64,000 bases of DNA from contig JAVBMF010000001.1 in NCBI GenBank assembly GCA_031552735.1, forward strand, positions 1 through 64,000, written 5' to 3'. The DNA comes from JAVBUY01 sp031552735. GTDB taxonomy: Bacteria > Bacillota > Clostridia > Christensenellales > Aristaeellaceae. The notes under the pieces are model-generated. The model searched no databases. It was not told the DNA's origin and was given only the letters and a program-made list of their open reading frames with translations. Below, one piece after another: positions 56,435 to 64,000 of the stretch (position 1 is its first letter; each line of letters begins with the position of its first letter). The position numbers were made by a program, and so were the translations under genes.

Positions 56435-57348
56435 TACGCCTGACCGATGAAAAAGACTGGACACTAGGGCCCTGCGCGGTGGCGTTGGGCATGTTTGACG
56501 GCGTGCACATAGGGCACGCGCAGCTGATTGACGAGGCGAACCGTCTGGCGCAAGCGCAGGGGCTGGTCAGCGCAGTGTACACGTTTGACACGCATCCACT
56601 GGCGGTGCTGCGGCCACAGGGCGCGCCCCCGGCGCTGTGCACGCCGCAGGAAAAGGCCGACAAACTGGCGGCGCTCGGACTGGGCGCGCTGGTGATGCGC
56701 CCGTTTGACAAATCGCTGGCGGAGATGTCCGCCGAGGATTTTGTGGCGCATCTGGCAAAGGCGCTGCAACCGCGCGAGGTGATCGTGGGCTTCAATTACT
56801 CGTTTGGCGCGCGCGGTGTGGGCGATGCCGCGCTGCTGACGCGCCTAGGTGAACGGCTGGGCTTTCGCACGCGCGTGATGCCGCCGGTCTGCTGGCAGGG
56901 CGAGCCGGTGTCCTCCTCGCGCATCCGCGCGGCACTGACCGCCGGGGAAATGGATGCGGTGCGCGATATGCTGGGCGGTGCGTACACGATTTCTGGCGTG
57001 GTGGCGCACGGCAAGCGCATTGGGCGCACGCTGGGCTTTCCCACTGCCAACCTGTCGCTGCCCAATGGCAAGGCGCTGCCGCCCTATGGCGTGTATGCCG
57101 CCTGGGCGCGGACACAGGCGCAACGCTATCCGGCGGTGATGAACATTGGCGCGCACCCGACCGCCCCGGAGGGCGCACCAACCGCAGAGGTGTATCTGCT
57201 GGACGCCGATGTGGCACTCTATGACCAGCCGCTGACCGCAACGCTGGAAAAATGGCTGCGACCCGAGCGGCGGTTTGACAGCCTGGACGCGCTGAAGGCG
57301 CAGATCGGGCAAGATGTGGAAGTGGCGCGGCGTTGTTTGCAAAAATGA
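56431..57348 (+). CDS. ribF: Bifunctional riboflavin kinase / FAD synthetase
   Basis: 305 residues. Makes FMN then FAD from riboflavin. N-terminal adenylyltransferase with ALGMFDGVHIGHAQL (about residue 16) and the SSSRIRAAL motif; C-terminal kinase with GKRIGRTLGFPTANLSLP (about 196) and the EVYLLD strand. Start is coupled to truB. It ends the operon; rpsO follows with its own promoter. Confidence 0.97.
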   Translation: MIRLTDEKDWTLGPCAVALGMFDGVHIGHAQLIDEANRLAQAQGLVSAVYTFDTHPLAVLRPQGAPPALCTPQEKADKLAALGLGALVMRPFDKSLAEMSAEDFVAHLAKALQPREVIVGFNYSFGARGVGDAALLTRLGERLGFRTRVMPPVCWQGEPVSSSRIRAALTAGEMDAVRDMLGGAYTISGVVAHGKRIGRTLGFPTANLSLPNGKALPPYGVYAAWARTQAQRYPAVMNIGAHPTAPEGAPTAEVYLLDADVALYDQPLTATLEKWLRPERRFDSLDALKAQIGQDVEVARRCLQK

Positions 57349-57349
57349 G

Positions 57350-57378
57350 TTTACAAAGATCATTGTGCATGATACAAT
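57350..57378 (+). promoter_or_regulatory. Promoter of rpsO with overlapping palindrome and leader
   Basis: TTTACA and TACAAT are 17 bases apart. CATTGT-gcatgat-ACAATG (57361-57379) is an inverted repeat over the -10. About 90 bases of leader precede rpsO, long enough to carry S15 autoregulation, though I cannot assign a known leader structure. Confidence 0.65.
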
Positions 57379-57474
57379 GAATGGCAATGCTTTTGAACCT
57401 TTCGCTAGGTTGACCGACACTCCGACGGCTTACTTTGCGCAAGGGGATTGAACGAAAAAATGGAGGGAAACATC

Positions 57475-57738
57475 ATGGACAAGACCCACAAGACAGAAGT
57501 AATCCAAGGCTATGCCCGCCACGAGGGCGACACCGGTTCTCCTGAGGTGCAGGTCGCGCTGCTGACCGACCGCATCAACCACCTCAACGAGCACCTGCTG
57601 GAGCACAAGAACGACCACCACTCGCGCCGCGGCCTGCTGCTGATGGTTGGTCAGCGCCGTGGACTGCTGGACTATCTGAAGAAAACCGACATCGAGCGCT
57701 ACCGCTCGCTGATCGCCAGCCTGAACCTGCGCAAGTAA
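57475..57738 (+). CDS. rpsO: 30S ribosomal protein S15
   Basis: 87 residues. Binds the central domain of 16S rRNA early in assembly. Signature HEGDTGSPEVQVALLTDRI and the HHSRRGLLLMVGQRRGLLDY segment. ATG 57475 follows GGAGGG; the frame extends upstream with a weaker start at 57448. Linked to pnp as in most bacteria. Confidence 0.98.
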   Translation: MDKTHKTEVIQGYARHEGDTGSPEVQVALLTDRINHLNEHLLEHKNDHHSRRGLLLMVGQRRGLLDYLKKTDIERYRSLIASLNLRK

Positions 57739-57753
57739 GGGCCTCCGATGATT

Positions 57754-57800
57754 AAAGCCGTCCTTTGGGAAAGCAGTATGCCGACCAAATGCCGGCTTTT
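57754..57800 (+). other. Hairpin between rpsO and pnp
   Basis: Outer stem AAAGCCG/CGGCTTT and inner stem TTTGG/CCAAA flank a symmetric 3-base internal loop; TTTT ends the outer arm. It may be a partial terminator or a processing site of the rpsO-pnp transcript; in other bacteria this position carries an RNase III-cleaved hairpin. Confidence 0.6.
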
Positions 57801-57857
57801 CTAGCGCCAGCCCCTTCTGTTATTTTTACTGGAGATGCCGAAAGGAGACCCTTTTTC

Positions 57858-60017
57858 ATGCACAAGGTATTCGAAATGGACTTTGCCGGACGGACACTGT
57901 CGCTGGACTTCGGCAAATATGCCGGACAAGCCAACGGCTCCGTACTGGTGCGCTATGGTGAGACGGTGGTGATCGTCGCCGCGACCGCCTCGCAGAAGCC
58001 GCGCGAGGGCATGGACTTCTTCCCGCTGAGCGTGGACTTTGAGGAAAAATACTATGCTGCGGGCAAAATTCCCGGTGGCTATATCAAGCGTGAAGGTCGC
58101 CCCAGCGAAAAGGCGGTCCTGACCTCGCGCCTGATCGACCGCCCGATCCGCCCGCTGTTCCCCAAGGGCATGCGCAATGATGTGCAGGTGGTCGCGCAGA
58201 CGCTGTCTGTCGATGTCAACCTGCCGCCGGAGATCCCGGCGATGATCGGCGCGTCCGCTGCGCTGAGCGTGTCGGATATCCCGTTTGGCGGCCCCACCGG
58301 CTCGGTGATGGTCGGCCTGATCGGTGGCGAGTACATCCTGAACCCCGATCTGGCGCAGCGCGAGAAGAGCGACCTGCACCTGATCGTCGCGGGCACCAAG
58401 GATGCCGTGATGATGGTGGAAGCCGGTGCCAAAGAAGTCAGCGAAAAGACCATGCTGGACGGCATCATGTTTGCGCATGGCCACATCAAGACGCTGGTGG
58501 AGTTTCAGGAAAAGATCGTCGCGGAAATCGGCAAGGCGAAGAAGGAGTTCCCGCTGTCTTTGACCGGCGAGGACATCAAGGCCGCCGTGCGCGAGTTTGC
58601 GTATGACAAGTGCGTATGGTCGTTTGACACCTTTGACAGGAGCGAGCGCCAGACGCGCGAGGAGCAGGTCAAGGCCGAGGTGCAGGCGCACTTTGCCGAG
58701 CAGTTCGCCGGTCGTGCCGGGGAAATCGGCGACGCGCTGTATTACCTGAACAAAGAAATCATGCGCAAGAAGATTCTGGACGACGGCGTCCGCCCCGATG
58801 GCCGCAAGCTGACCGAGGTGCGCCCGATCTGGTGCGAAACCTCTGTGCTGCCGCGCCCGCATGGCTCGGCGGTGTTCACGCGCGGTGAAACGCAGGTCAT
58901 GTCCATCGCCACACTGGGCTCCATCGGCGAGTCGCAGATGCTGGACGGACTGAGCCCCGAGACCACCAAGCGCTATATGCATCACTACAACTTCCCGCCG
59001 TATTCCACCGGTGAGGCGGGCCGCATGAAGAGCCCCGGCCGCCGCGAGATCGGCCACGGTGCGCTGGCTGAGCGCGCGCTTGAGCCGGTGATCCCGGACG
59101 AGGAGACCTTCCCGTACGCGATCCGCGTGGTCAGCGAAGTCATGAGCTCCAACGGTTCCACCTCGCAGGCTTCGGTGTGCGGCTCCACGCTGTCGCTGAT
59201 GGATGCCGGTGTGCCGCTGAAAGCCCCGATTGCGGGCGCCGCGATGGGTCTGATCAAGGACGCCGACTCCAGCAAGGTGGCAGTGCTGACCGACATTCAG
59301 GGTCTGGAGGACTTCCTCGGCGACATGGACTTCAAGGTCGCGGGCTCGATGAACGGCATCACCGCTATTCAGATGGATATCAAGATCAAGGGCATCGACG
59401 AGCCGATTCTGCGTCAGGCGCTGGCGCAAGCGCTGGACGCCCGCCTGCATATCCTGGGCAAGATGCTCGAAACGCTGCCGCAGCCGCGTCCGGAGCTGTC
59501 GAAGTACGCACCGAAGATCATTCGCTTCATGATCAACCCCGAGAAGATTCGCGAGGTCATTGGACCGGGCGGCAAGATGATCAACAAGATCATCGCCGAA
59601 ACCGGTGTGAAGATCGACATCGAGGACGACGGCCGCGTGTTCATCTCCACCCCCGATGTGGATGCCGCCGACAAGGCGCGCCGCATCATTGAGGGCATCG
59701 CCAAGGATGTCGAGGTGGGCGACGTGTACATGGGCAAGGTCGTGCGCATCATGAACTTTGGCGTGTTTGTCGAGCTGCTGCCCGGCAAGGACGGCATGAT
59801 CCACATCTCCAAGCTGGCCAATGGCCGCGTGGAGAAGTGCGAGGATGTGGTGAGCATCGGCGACGAGATCGAGGTGCGCGTGGCCGAGGTCGATGCGCAG
59901 GGTCGCGTCAATCTGGTGCGCAACGACATCACCTATGACCGTCCGGACGCCCCGGCGCGCCCCATGGGCGATCGTCGCCCGCCGCGCCGTGAGAGCTCCG
60001 GCCCGCGCCGCGACTAA
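57858..60017 (+). CDS. pnp: Polyribonucleotide nucleotidyltransferase (PNPase)
   Basis: 719 residues. 3'-5' phosphorolytic exoribonuclease. Two RNase PH-like domains (GQANGSVLVRYGETVVIV; RGETQVMSIATLGS), then KH (KIIRFMINPEKIREVIGPGG, about 552) and S1 (VGDVYMGKVVRIMNFGVFV, about 620) domains and a short basic tail. ATG 57858 follows AAAGGAG; upstream codons run through the intergenic hairpin. Confidence 0.98.
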   Translation: MHKVFEMDFAGRTLSLDFGKYAGQANGSVLVRYGETVVIVAATASQKPREGMDFFPLSVDFEEKYYAAGKIPGGYIKREGRPSEKAVLTSRLIDRPIRPLFPKGMRNDVQVVAQTLSVDVNLPPEIPAMIGASAALSVSDIPFGGPTGSVMVGLIGGEYILNPDLAQREKSDLHLIVAGTKDAVMMVEAGAKEVSEKTMLDGIMFAHGHIKTLVEFQEKIVAEIGKAKKEFPLSLTGEDIKAAVREFAYDKCVWSFDTFDRSERQTREEQVKAEVQAHFAEQFAGRAGEIGDALYYLNKEIMRKKILDDGVRPDGRKLTEVRPIWCETSVLPRPHGSAVFTRGETQVMSIATLGSIGESQMLDGLSPETTKRYMHHYNFPPYSTGEAGRMKSPGRREIGHGALAERALEPVIPDEETFPYAIRVVSEVMSSNGSTSQASVCGSTLSLMDAGVPLKAPIAGAAMGLIKDADSSKVAVLTDIQGLEDFLGDMDFKVAGSMNGITAIQMDIKIKGIDEPILRQALAQALDARLHILGKMLETLPQPRPELSKYAPKIIRFMINPEKIREVIGPGGKMINKIIAETGVKIDIEDDGRVFISTPDVDAADKARRIIEGIAKDVEVGDVYMGKVVRIMNFGVFVELLPGKDGMIHISKLANGRVEKCEDVVSIGDEIEVRVAEVDAQGRVNLVRNDITYDRPDAPARPMGDRRPPRRESSGPRRD

Positions 60018-60033
60018 TTCAAACGACAGCCGA

Positions 60034-60061
60034 CGGACAAGCGATCGCGCTTGTCCGTTTT
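60034..60061 (+). terminator. Intrinsic terminator after pnp
   Basis: CGGACAAGCG and CGCTTGTCCG pair perfectly around an ATCG loop and are followed by TTTT. Confidence 0.88.
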
Positions 60062-60122
60062 GCATCATGACGGATGCATTCAGCCATGCTACACCTATCA
60101 CAATCGCGGCAAAGGAGCACGC

Positions 60123-61391
60123 ATGTTCAACGAATTTACATTGCCCAATGGGCTGCGCGTCATTGGTGAGCGCATCCCGCACTTTCGGTCGGTCAGCGTC
60201 GGGCTGTGGATTGGCGCGGGCTCGATGTATGAGGCGCAGGCCGACAACGGCCTGTCTCACTTTGTCGAGCACATGCTTTTTAAGGGCACCGCGTCGCGCG
60301 ACGCCAAGCAGATCGCGCAGGAGATGGACGCCATCGGCGGCCAGATGAACGCGTTCACCGCCAAGGAATGCACCTGCTATTATGCCAAGGTGATGGACGA
60401 GCACTTCGAGAATGCCGTCGATCTGCTGAGCGACCTGCTCATGCGCGCCAAGCTCGATCCGGTAGAGTTTGAGAAGGAGCGCGGCGTCATTCTGGAGGAA
60501 ATCTCCATGGTGGAGGACACGCCGGAGGATTTGGTGCACGACATGCTGTCCACCGCGCACTATAAGGGGCAGGCACTGGCCATGCCGATCCTGGGCCCGG
60601 CGGCGCAGATTCGCACCGTGACGCCCGACATGCTGCGCCACTTCCACGCGACGCACTATCGGCCGGACAATACCGTGCTGTCGGTGGCGGGCAACTACAA
60701 GCTGGAGGAGCTGGAGCGGCTGGCCAATAAGTACCTAGGCGAATGGCAGTCCGACAGGCCGACCGCGCTGCCGGAGCAGCCGGACGGCTACACGCCGGAC
60801 GTGCTGTCGCGCGAAAAGGACATCGAGCAGGTGCACATCTGTTTGGGGTATCCGGGCGTGGCGCAGGGCAGTCTGGATATCTATCCGCTGTCCATTCTCA
60901 ATAACCTGTTCGGCGGCGGCATGTCCTCGCGCCTGTTCCAGAAGATCCGCGAGGAACTGGGCATGGCCTACTCGGTATACAGCTATCCCACGCAGTACCC
61001 GGGCAGCGGCATGTTTACGCTGTACGCGGGCACATCGCCGGACAATGCCGAGAAGGTGATCGGGCTGATCGGCGGCGAGGTGGCGCGGCTGCTGAAGGAC
61101 GGCATCGACGAGAAAGAGTTCCATCAGGCGCGCGAGCAACTCAAGGGTGGATACATCCTGGGGTTGGAGAGCGCATCCAGCCGCATGTCGTCGATCGGCC
61201 GCAGCAAGCTGCTGCTCGGCCGCGCGCTGGACGAGGAAGAAGTGCTCTCGCGCATCGCCGCGGTGACACTGGACGACGTGATGCGCGTGGCGCGCGATAT
61301 ATTGACCAAGCCATGCTCGGCGGCGGTGGTTGGCCGCAAGGTGGGCAAGATCGACGTACAGGCGCTGCTCAACGCCGGAGCCAACGCGTAG
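60123..61391 (+). CDS. M16-family zinc peptidase (YmxG-like)
   Basis: 422 residues. Inverted zinc motif H46-F-V-E49-H50 in NGLSHFVEHMLFKGT, the downstream Glu in EKERGVILEEISMVED, and the C-terminal M16 half (YPLSILNNLFGGGMSSRLF). Members cleave short peptides and sit beside pnp in many Bacillota; the physiological substrate is unknown. ATG follows AAAGGAG. Confidence 0.94.
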   Translation: MFNEFTLPNGLRVIGERIPHFRSVSVGLWIGAGSMYEAQADNGLSHFVEHMLFKGTASRDAKQIAQEMDAIGGQMNAFTAKECTCYYAKVMDEHFENAVDLLSDLLMRAKLDPVEFEKERGVILEEISMVEDTPEDLVHDMLSTAHYKGQALAMPILGPAAQIRTVTPDMLRHFHATHYRPDNTVLSVAGNYKLEELERLANKYLGEWQSDRPTALPEQPDGYTPDVLSREKDIEQVHICLGYPGVAQGSLDIYPLSILNNLFGGGMSSRLFQKIREELGMAYSVYSYPTQYPGSGMFTLYAGTSPDNAEKVIGLIGGEVARLLKDGIDEKEFHQAREQLKGGYILGLESASSRMSSIGRSKLLLGRALDEEEVLSRIAAVTLDDVMRVARDILTKPCSAAVVGRKVGKIDVQALLNAGANA

Positions 61392-61406
61392 AGAGGCGGG
61401 TGTACA

Positions 61407-61760
61407 ATGGATAAACTGGAGCGGATTTTTTCGCTGCAAAAGATGTTTGACGATGCGCTGTGTGAGCAACGCGGCCTTGGCGACGTCACCCGCGAGCAGT
61501 GGATACAGAAAGAAACGCTGGCCATGCTCTCTGAGTTGGCGGAGCTGATCGACGAGGTGAACTTCAAGTGGTGGAAGAACCCGAAGCCGATCAATGAGAC
61601 CGCCATCAAGGAAGAACTGGTCGATGTGCTGCATTTTCTGGTCAGCATGTGCCTGAAGATGGGCATGGATGCCGAGGAGCTGTGCGCCATGTACGTGCGC
61701 AAAAACCAGGAGAACTTTGACCGCCAGCAGGGCAAAAGTGAAAAGCCGGGGTATGCGTAA
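61407..61760 (+). CDS. Dimeric dUTPase / MazG-like nucleotide pyrophosphohydrolase
   Basis: 117 residues, all-alpha. The ExxE metal motif (SELAELIDEVNFKWWKN; E43, E46) and the second site KEELVDVLHFLVSMCLKMG (E70, D73) match the dimeric dUTPase family. It would hydrolyse dUTP to dUMP and keep uracil out of DNA. It lies 15 bases behind the M16 peptidase gene. Confidence 0.9.
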   Translation: MDKLERIFSLQKMFDDALCEQRGLGDVTREQWIQKETLAMLSELAELIDEVNFKWWKNPKPINETAIKEELVDVLHFLVSMCLKMGMDAEELCAMYVRKNQENFDRQQGKSEKPGYA

Positions 61761-61783
61761 CAAAATTTGCTTCCAGAAAACAA

Positions 61784-61815
61784 CCCACGCAGCCAACCGG
61801 TTGCGTGGGCGCTTT
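61784..61815 (+). terminator. Hairpin terminator after the dUTPase gene
   Basis: CCCACGCA and TGCGTGGG pair; the loop itself can pair (AACCGGTT). The T-run is short, and the structure sits between convergent genes. Confidence 0.55.
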
Positions 61816-61847
61816 GCATGGACGCACGTGCGAGAATGACGCGCCGC

Positions 61848-62240
61848 TTAGGCCAGTTCGATAAAGAGCGTGATGACCAGGAATAGAATGATCCACAGCG
61901 GGATCAAGGTGATGGCCAGTACGCCTTCAACAAGTGCCGACAGCACGATGGTGGTGACGAGCAGCGCAATGGCTGCCCACATCGGCACGCGGCAGCACCA
62001 GTTATAGCGGCGCTTGCCGAAGTCCTCAGCTCCCGGCTGTGCGCGTCCGCAGTCCCGCTTGGCGCAGTCGCAGGCGTTCTCGCTGGCGATGACCGCGATC
62101 GCAAAGATCGCCAGCACGCCTAGGAAGAACAGCGGGTTGGGGATCACGATCAGCTGCATGCCGGCGGCCAGCAGCGCGATGGTGATCAGCGTGGACACGA
62201 CAAAGGCAATCAGTGGAGGCTTGCAAATGGGTCTGCACAT
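61848..62240 (-). CDS. Small Cys-containing membrane protein of unknown function
   Basis: 130 residues with four predicted membrane helices (for example LIAFVVSTLITIALLAAGM and ALVEGVLAITLIPLWIILFL) and a Cys-rich central loop (ENACDCAKRDC). ATG 62240 follows GGAGAG seven bases upstream; the frame open to 62276 has no better start. No family assigned. Its promoter side contains the repeat element at 62299-62495. Confidence 0.75.
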   Translation of the reverse strand: MCRPICKPPLIAFVVSTLITIALLAAGMQLIVIPNPLFFLGVLAIFAIAVIASENACDCAKRDCGRAQPGAEDFGKRRYNWCCRVPMWAAIALLVTTIVLSALVEGVLAITLIPLWIILFLVITLFIELA

Positions 62241-62298
62241 AAATAATCTCTCCTTGCTTGCCCCTTTAGGGGTCATTATACTTTATGCGCACCCCCCA

Positions 62299-62495
62299 AA
62301 ACCGTTCGGCGCGGGACGCCGAAAAGGACGCATCTGCGGGCACTGCGCGTCGCCTGCTTTGTCGCCGTATTGGACATACGGCTCCGGCAGACAGGCTAGC
62401 GCTTTGCTCACATCTGCGCCCTTTTGGGCGACCCGAAAAAGCGCGAGCAGAACCGTTCGGCGCGGGACGCCGAAAAGGACGCATCTGCGGGCACT
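62299..62495. repeat. Hairpin-bearing repeat region, two 45-bp direct repeats around a core
   Basis: A 45-bp sequence with a 7-bp hairpin (TTCGGCG/CGCCGAA) occurs at 62300-62344 and again at 62451-62495, offset 151 bases. Between them lies another stem (CCGTAT/ATACGG) and the core shared with the nrnA insert (GCTTTGTCG 62356-62364; CTCCGGCAGAC 62382-62392). It fills most of the 345-base gap between the two small membrane-protein genes, with no credible coding frame. Confidence 0.85.
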
Positions 62496-62522
62496 CGAAC
62501 AAAATGCATGGCCCAATTTTGC

Positions 62523-62561
62523 CAAAAACAAAAACCGCCCGGCAACGCCATTGCCGAACGG
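62523..62561 (-). terminator. Intrinsic terminator of the 33-residue membrane protein gene
   Basis: On the minus strand a 10-bp stem with two G-U pairs and a 7-base loop is followed by TTTTTGTTTTT. Confidence 0.85.
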
Positions 62562-62585
62562 TTACAGCACCCTGTGTCTTGCCCC

Positions 62586-62687
62586 TTACCAGGCGAAAAT
62601 TGCCGGGATGATGATGGTAGCCAAAATGCCGATCACCAGCAGCGCCGCCAGTGTGCGCACCACAATCTTTTGTGTTCTTGCGGACAT
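62586..62687 (-). CDS. 33-residue single-pass membrane protein
   Basis: A short gene read as MSARTQKIVVRTLAAL plus a hydrophobic helix ending in IIIPAIFAW. An ideal ribosome-binding site (AAAGGAGG, eight bases before ATG), a promoter and a terminator all fit this frame, which is strong evidence it is real despite its size. Similar tiny basic-plus-helix proteins are common in Clostridia; function unknown. Confidence 0.8.
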   Translation of the reverse strand: MSARTQKIVVRTLAALLVIGILATIIIPAIFAW

Positions 62688-62720
62688 CTACATCGCCTCC
62701 TTTGATCAGCATCGTCCTAC

Positions 62721-62748
62721 AGTATAGCACAGATCGCGGTGAATGCAA
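62721..62748 (-). promoter_or_regulatory. Promoter of the 33-residue protein gene
   Basis: On the minus strand TTGCAT lies 16 bases from TATACT, with TG placed for an extended -10. Confidence 0.6.
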
Positions 62749-62767
62749 GCCTGACAATCACTTATCA

Positions 62768-62796
62768 TGTACAGCGCAGGAAAATGATGGTATACT
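62768..62796 (+). promoter_or_regulatory. Promoter of ppk1
   Basis: TGTACA and TATACT are 17 bases apart, 36 bases before the start codon. Confidence 0.5.
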
Positions 62797-62832
62797 CTGA
62801 CTGATTCGTGTCGAAAACTGGGAGGGAACACC

Positions 62833-64000
62833 ATGCCGCACGACCGAAAAACACAGGAACAACTGTTTATCAACCGCGAGTGGAGTTGGCTGGCGTTTAA
62901 TGAGCGTGTGCTTATGGAGGCGGCCAATCTTGACAATCCCGTGTTTGAGCGGATGAAGTTTCTTTCGATTGTGTCCTCCAATCTGGATGAGTTCTTTATG
63001 GTGCGCGTGGCTGGGCTGCGCGACCGCTGCAATGCCGGTGACAAGCAGGAGGACGACGCGGGCTGGTCACCCAAGCAGCAACTGACGCACATCATGCCGC
63101 GTATCCAGCAGATGATCCGCGACCAGCACCGCATCTTTCACGAGCAGGTGCGCGTCGATCTGGCACAGCAGGGCGTGCGCTTTGTGCGCTATGACGAGCT
63201 GGACAGCGAGCGCGCCGACTGGGCGGATCGCTACTTCCAGCGTGAGGTATATCCGATCCTGACGCCGATGGCGGTGGACGCCAACCGGCCTTTTCCCTAC
63301 ATCGCCACGCGCAGCCTGAACATTGGCGTGCTGCTGGAGAAAAAGGGCGGAAAGACCGACTTTGCCACCGTGCAGGTGCCGTCGGGCCTGCCGCGCGCCA
63401 TCCAGCTGCCCGCCACAAACGGCGAGTCCGGCTGTGATTTGCTGATGCTCGAGGACCTGATGATGAGCGGCATCCACCGGCTGTTCGTCGGCCGCCGCGT
63501 GCGCTGCTGCGCCGCGTACCGCATTACGCGCAGCACCGATTTTCCCATCGACGAAGACGATGACGGCAGCATTCTGGTGCAAGTAGAGAGCAGCCTGAAG
63601 AAGCAGAAGTGGGGCGCGGTCATCCGGCTGGAGGTCGAGCACGACATGGACGAGGAGCTGCTGCGGGTGCTGCGGCACGCGCTGTTCGCGACCCGCGATG
63701 AGGTATACCCGCTGCACGCGCCGCTCAACCTGACCTTCCTGCTCAAGCAAATCTATGGCTTGCCCGGCTTTGATCCCTGTCGCTATCCGGCGTTTGCCGC
63801 GCCGATCCCGCCAGCGCTGGACGTGCCGGAGGGCGGGCTGTGGGACGTGATCCGCACGAAGGATCGCGTGGTGCATCATCCCTACGACAGTTTTGAGCCG
63901 GTGGTGCGCTTTGTGCAGGACGCCGCGCGCGATCCGAATGTGCTGGCCATCAAGCAGACGCTGTACCGCGTCAGTGGTCATTCGCCGATCATGCGCGCGC
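62833..64000 (+). CDS. ppk1: Polyphosphate kinase 1, N-terminal part (runs off the window)
   Basis: 389 codons are visible with no stop. Ppk1 makes long-chain polyphosphate from ATP. Typical segments are FINREWSWLAFNERVLMEA (about residue 12), KFLSIVSSNLDEFFMVRVAG, the PYIATRSLNIGVLL region and VLAIKQTLYRVSG near the cut end. The phosphorylated catalytic His lies further downstream, outside the window. ATG follows GGGAGGG with its own promoter. Confidence 0.96.
   Translation, partial: MPHDRKTQEQLFINREWSWLAFNERVLMEAANLDNPVFERMKFLSIVSSNLDEFFMVRVAGLRDRCNAGDKQEDDAGWSPKQQLTHIMPRIQQMIRDQHRIFHEQVRVDLAQQGVRFVRYDELDSERADWADRYFQREVYPILTPMAVDANRPFPYIATRSLNIGVLLEKKGGKTDFATVQVPSGLPRAIQLPATNGESGCDLLMLEDLMMSGIHRLFVGRRVRCCAAYRITRSTDFPIDEDDDGSILVQVESSLKKQKWGAVIRLEVEHDMDEELLRVLRHALFATRDEVYPLHAPLNLTFLLKQIYGLPGFDPCRYPAFAAPIPPALDVPEGGLWDVIRTKDRVVHHPYDSFEPVVRFVQDAARDPNVLAIKQTLYRVSGHSPIMRA

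Noticed and set aside
57801..60656. 951-codon open frame on the minus strand
   Set aside because: Antisense to pnp and the M16 peptidase gene, both clearly real; composition typical of a shadow frame.

Overview
The window is GC-rich, densely coded chromosomal DNA from an endospore-forming Bacillota, most likely a member of the class Clostridia. The evidence is a complete spoIIAA-spoIIAB-sigF operon, a YhcN/YlaJ-type sporulation lipoprotein, a PolC-type replicative polymerase, and the gene orders frr-uppS-cdsA-dxr-rseP-ispG-polC and rimP-nusA-ylxR-ylxQ-infB-rbfA-nrnA-truB-ribF-rpsO-pnp. I saw no rRNA, tRNA, CRISPR array, phage or transposase gene.

Layout. 1-4.2 kb: end of an ABC transporter ATPase, pyruvate kinase, an unknown secreted protein and an MnmM-like methyltransferase. 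4.3-8.1 kb: a four-gene biotin-dependent carboxyltransferase cluster (12S-like, OadG-like, biotin carrier, 5S-like). It resembles a methylmalonyl-CoA:pyruvate transcarboxylase and has no adjacent Na+-pump beta subunit. 8.1-8.5 kb: three and a fraction copies of a 126-bp tandem repeat. 8.6-15.7 kb: two VanW/SH3 exported proteins, an RpiR regulator, an HI0933-type flavoprotein, a TGS-uridine-kinase-like protein and the YhcN-like lipoprotein. 15.8-21.6 kb, minus strand: plsY, der, a DUF512-type protein and a class A penicillin-binding protein. 21.8-28.1 kb: a short FtsH, a frameshifted Pro/Thr-rich gene, a polysaccharide deacetylase, a long inverted repeat, the spoIIA operon and another secreted protein. 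28.1-38.5 kb is the surface-protein region: a thioester-domain protein with a Cys-Pro tail, an acyl-ACP thioesterase, and a 2,656-residue exported protein with about 12 SdrD-B-like repeats. 38.5-61.8 kb: the housekeeping superoperons. 61.8-64 kb: two small membrane proteins separated by a repeat element, and the start of ppk1.

How genes work together. Pyruvate kinase and the carboxyltransferase cluster sit at the PEP/pyruvate/oxaloacetate node and suggest succinate-propionate style carbon flow. UppS, CdsA, PlsY, PBP1 and the MEP-pathway enzymes Dxr and IspG feed lipid carrier, phospholipid and peptidoglycan synthesis. The spoIIA operon starts forespore gene expression.

Most unusual content. 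A family of small hairpin-bearing repeats occurs at three or four places, and one copy is inserted in frame in the DHH phosphoesterase gene. The thioester-domain protein has no signal peptide and lies behind a sequence matching a sigma-K promoter, which raises the possibility of a spore-surface role. Long open frames antisense to GC-rich genes were judged to be shadows and left out.
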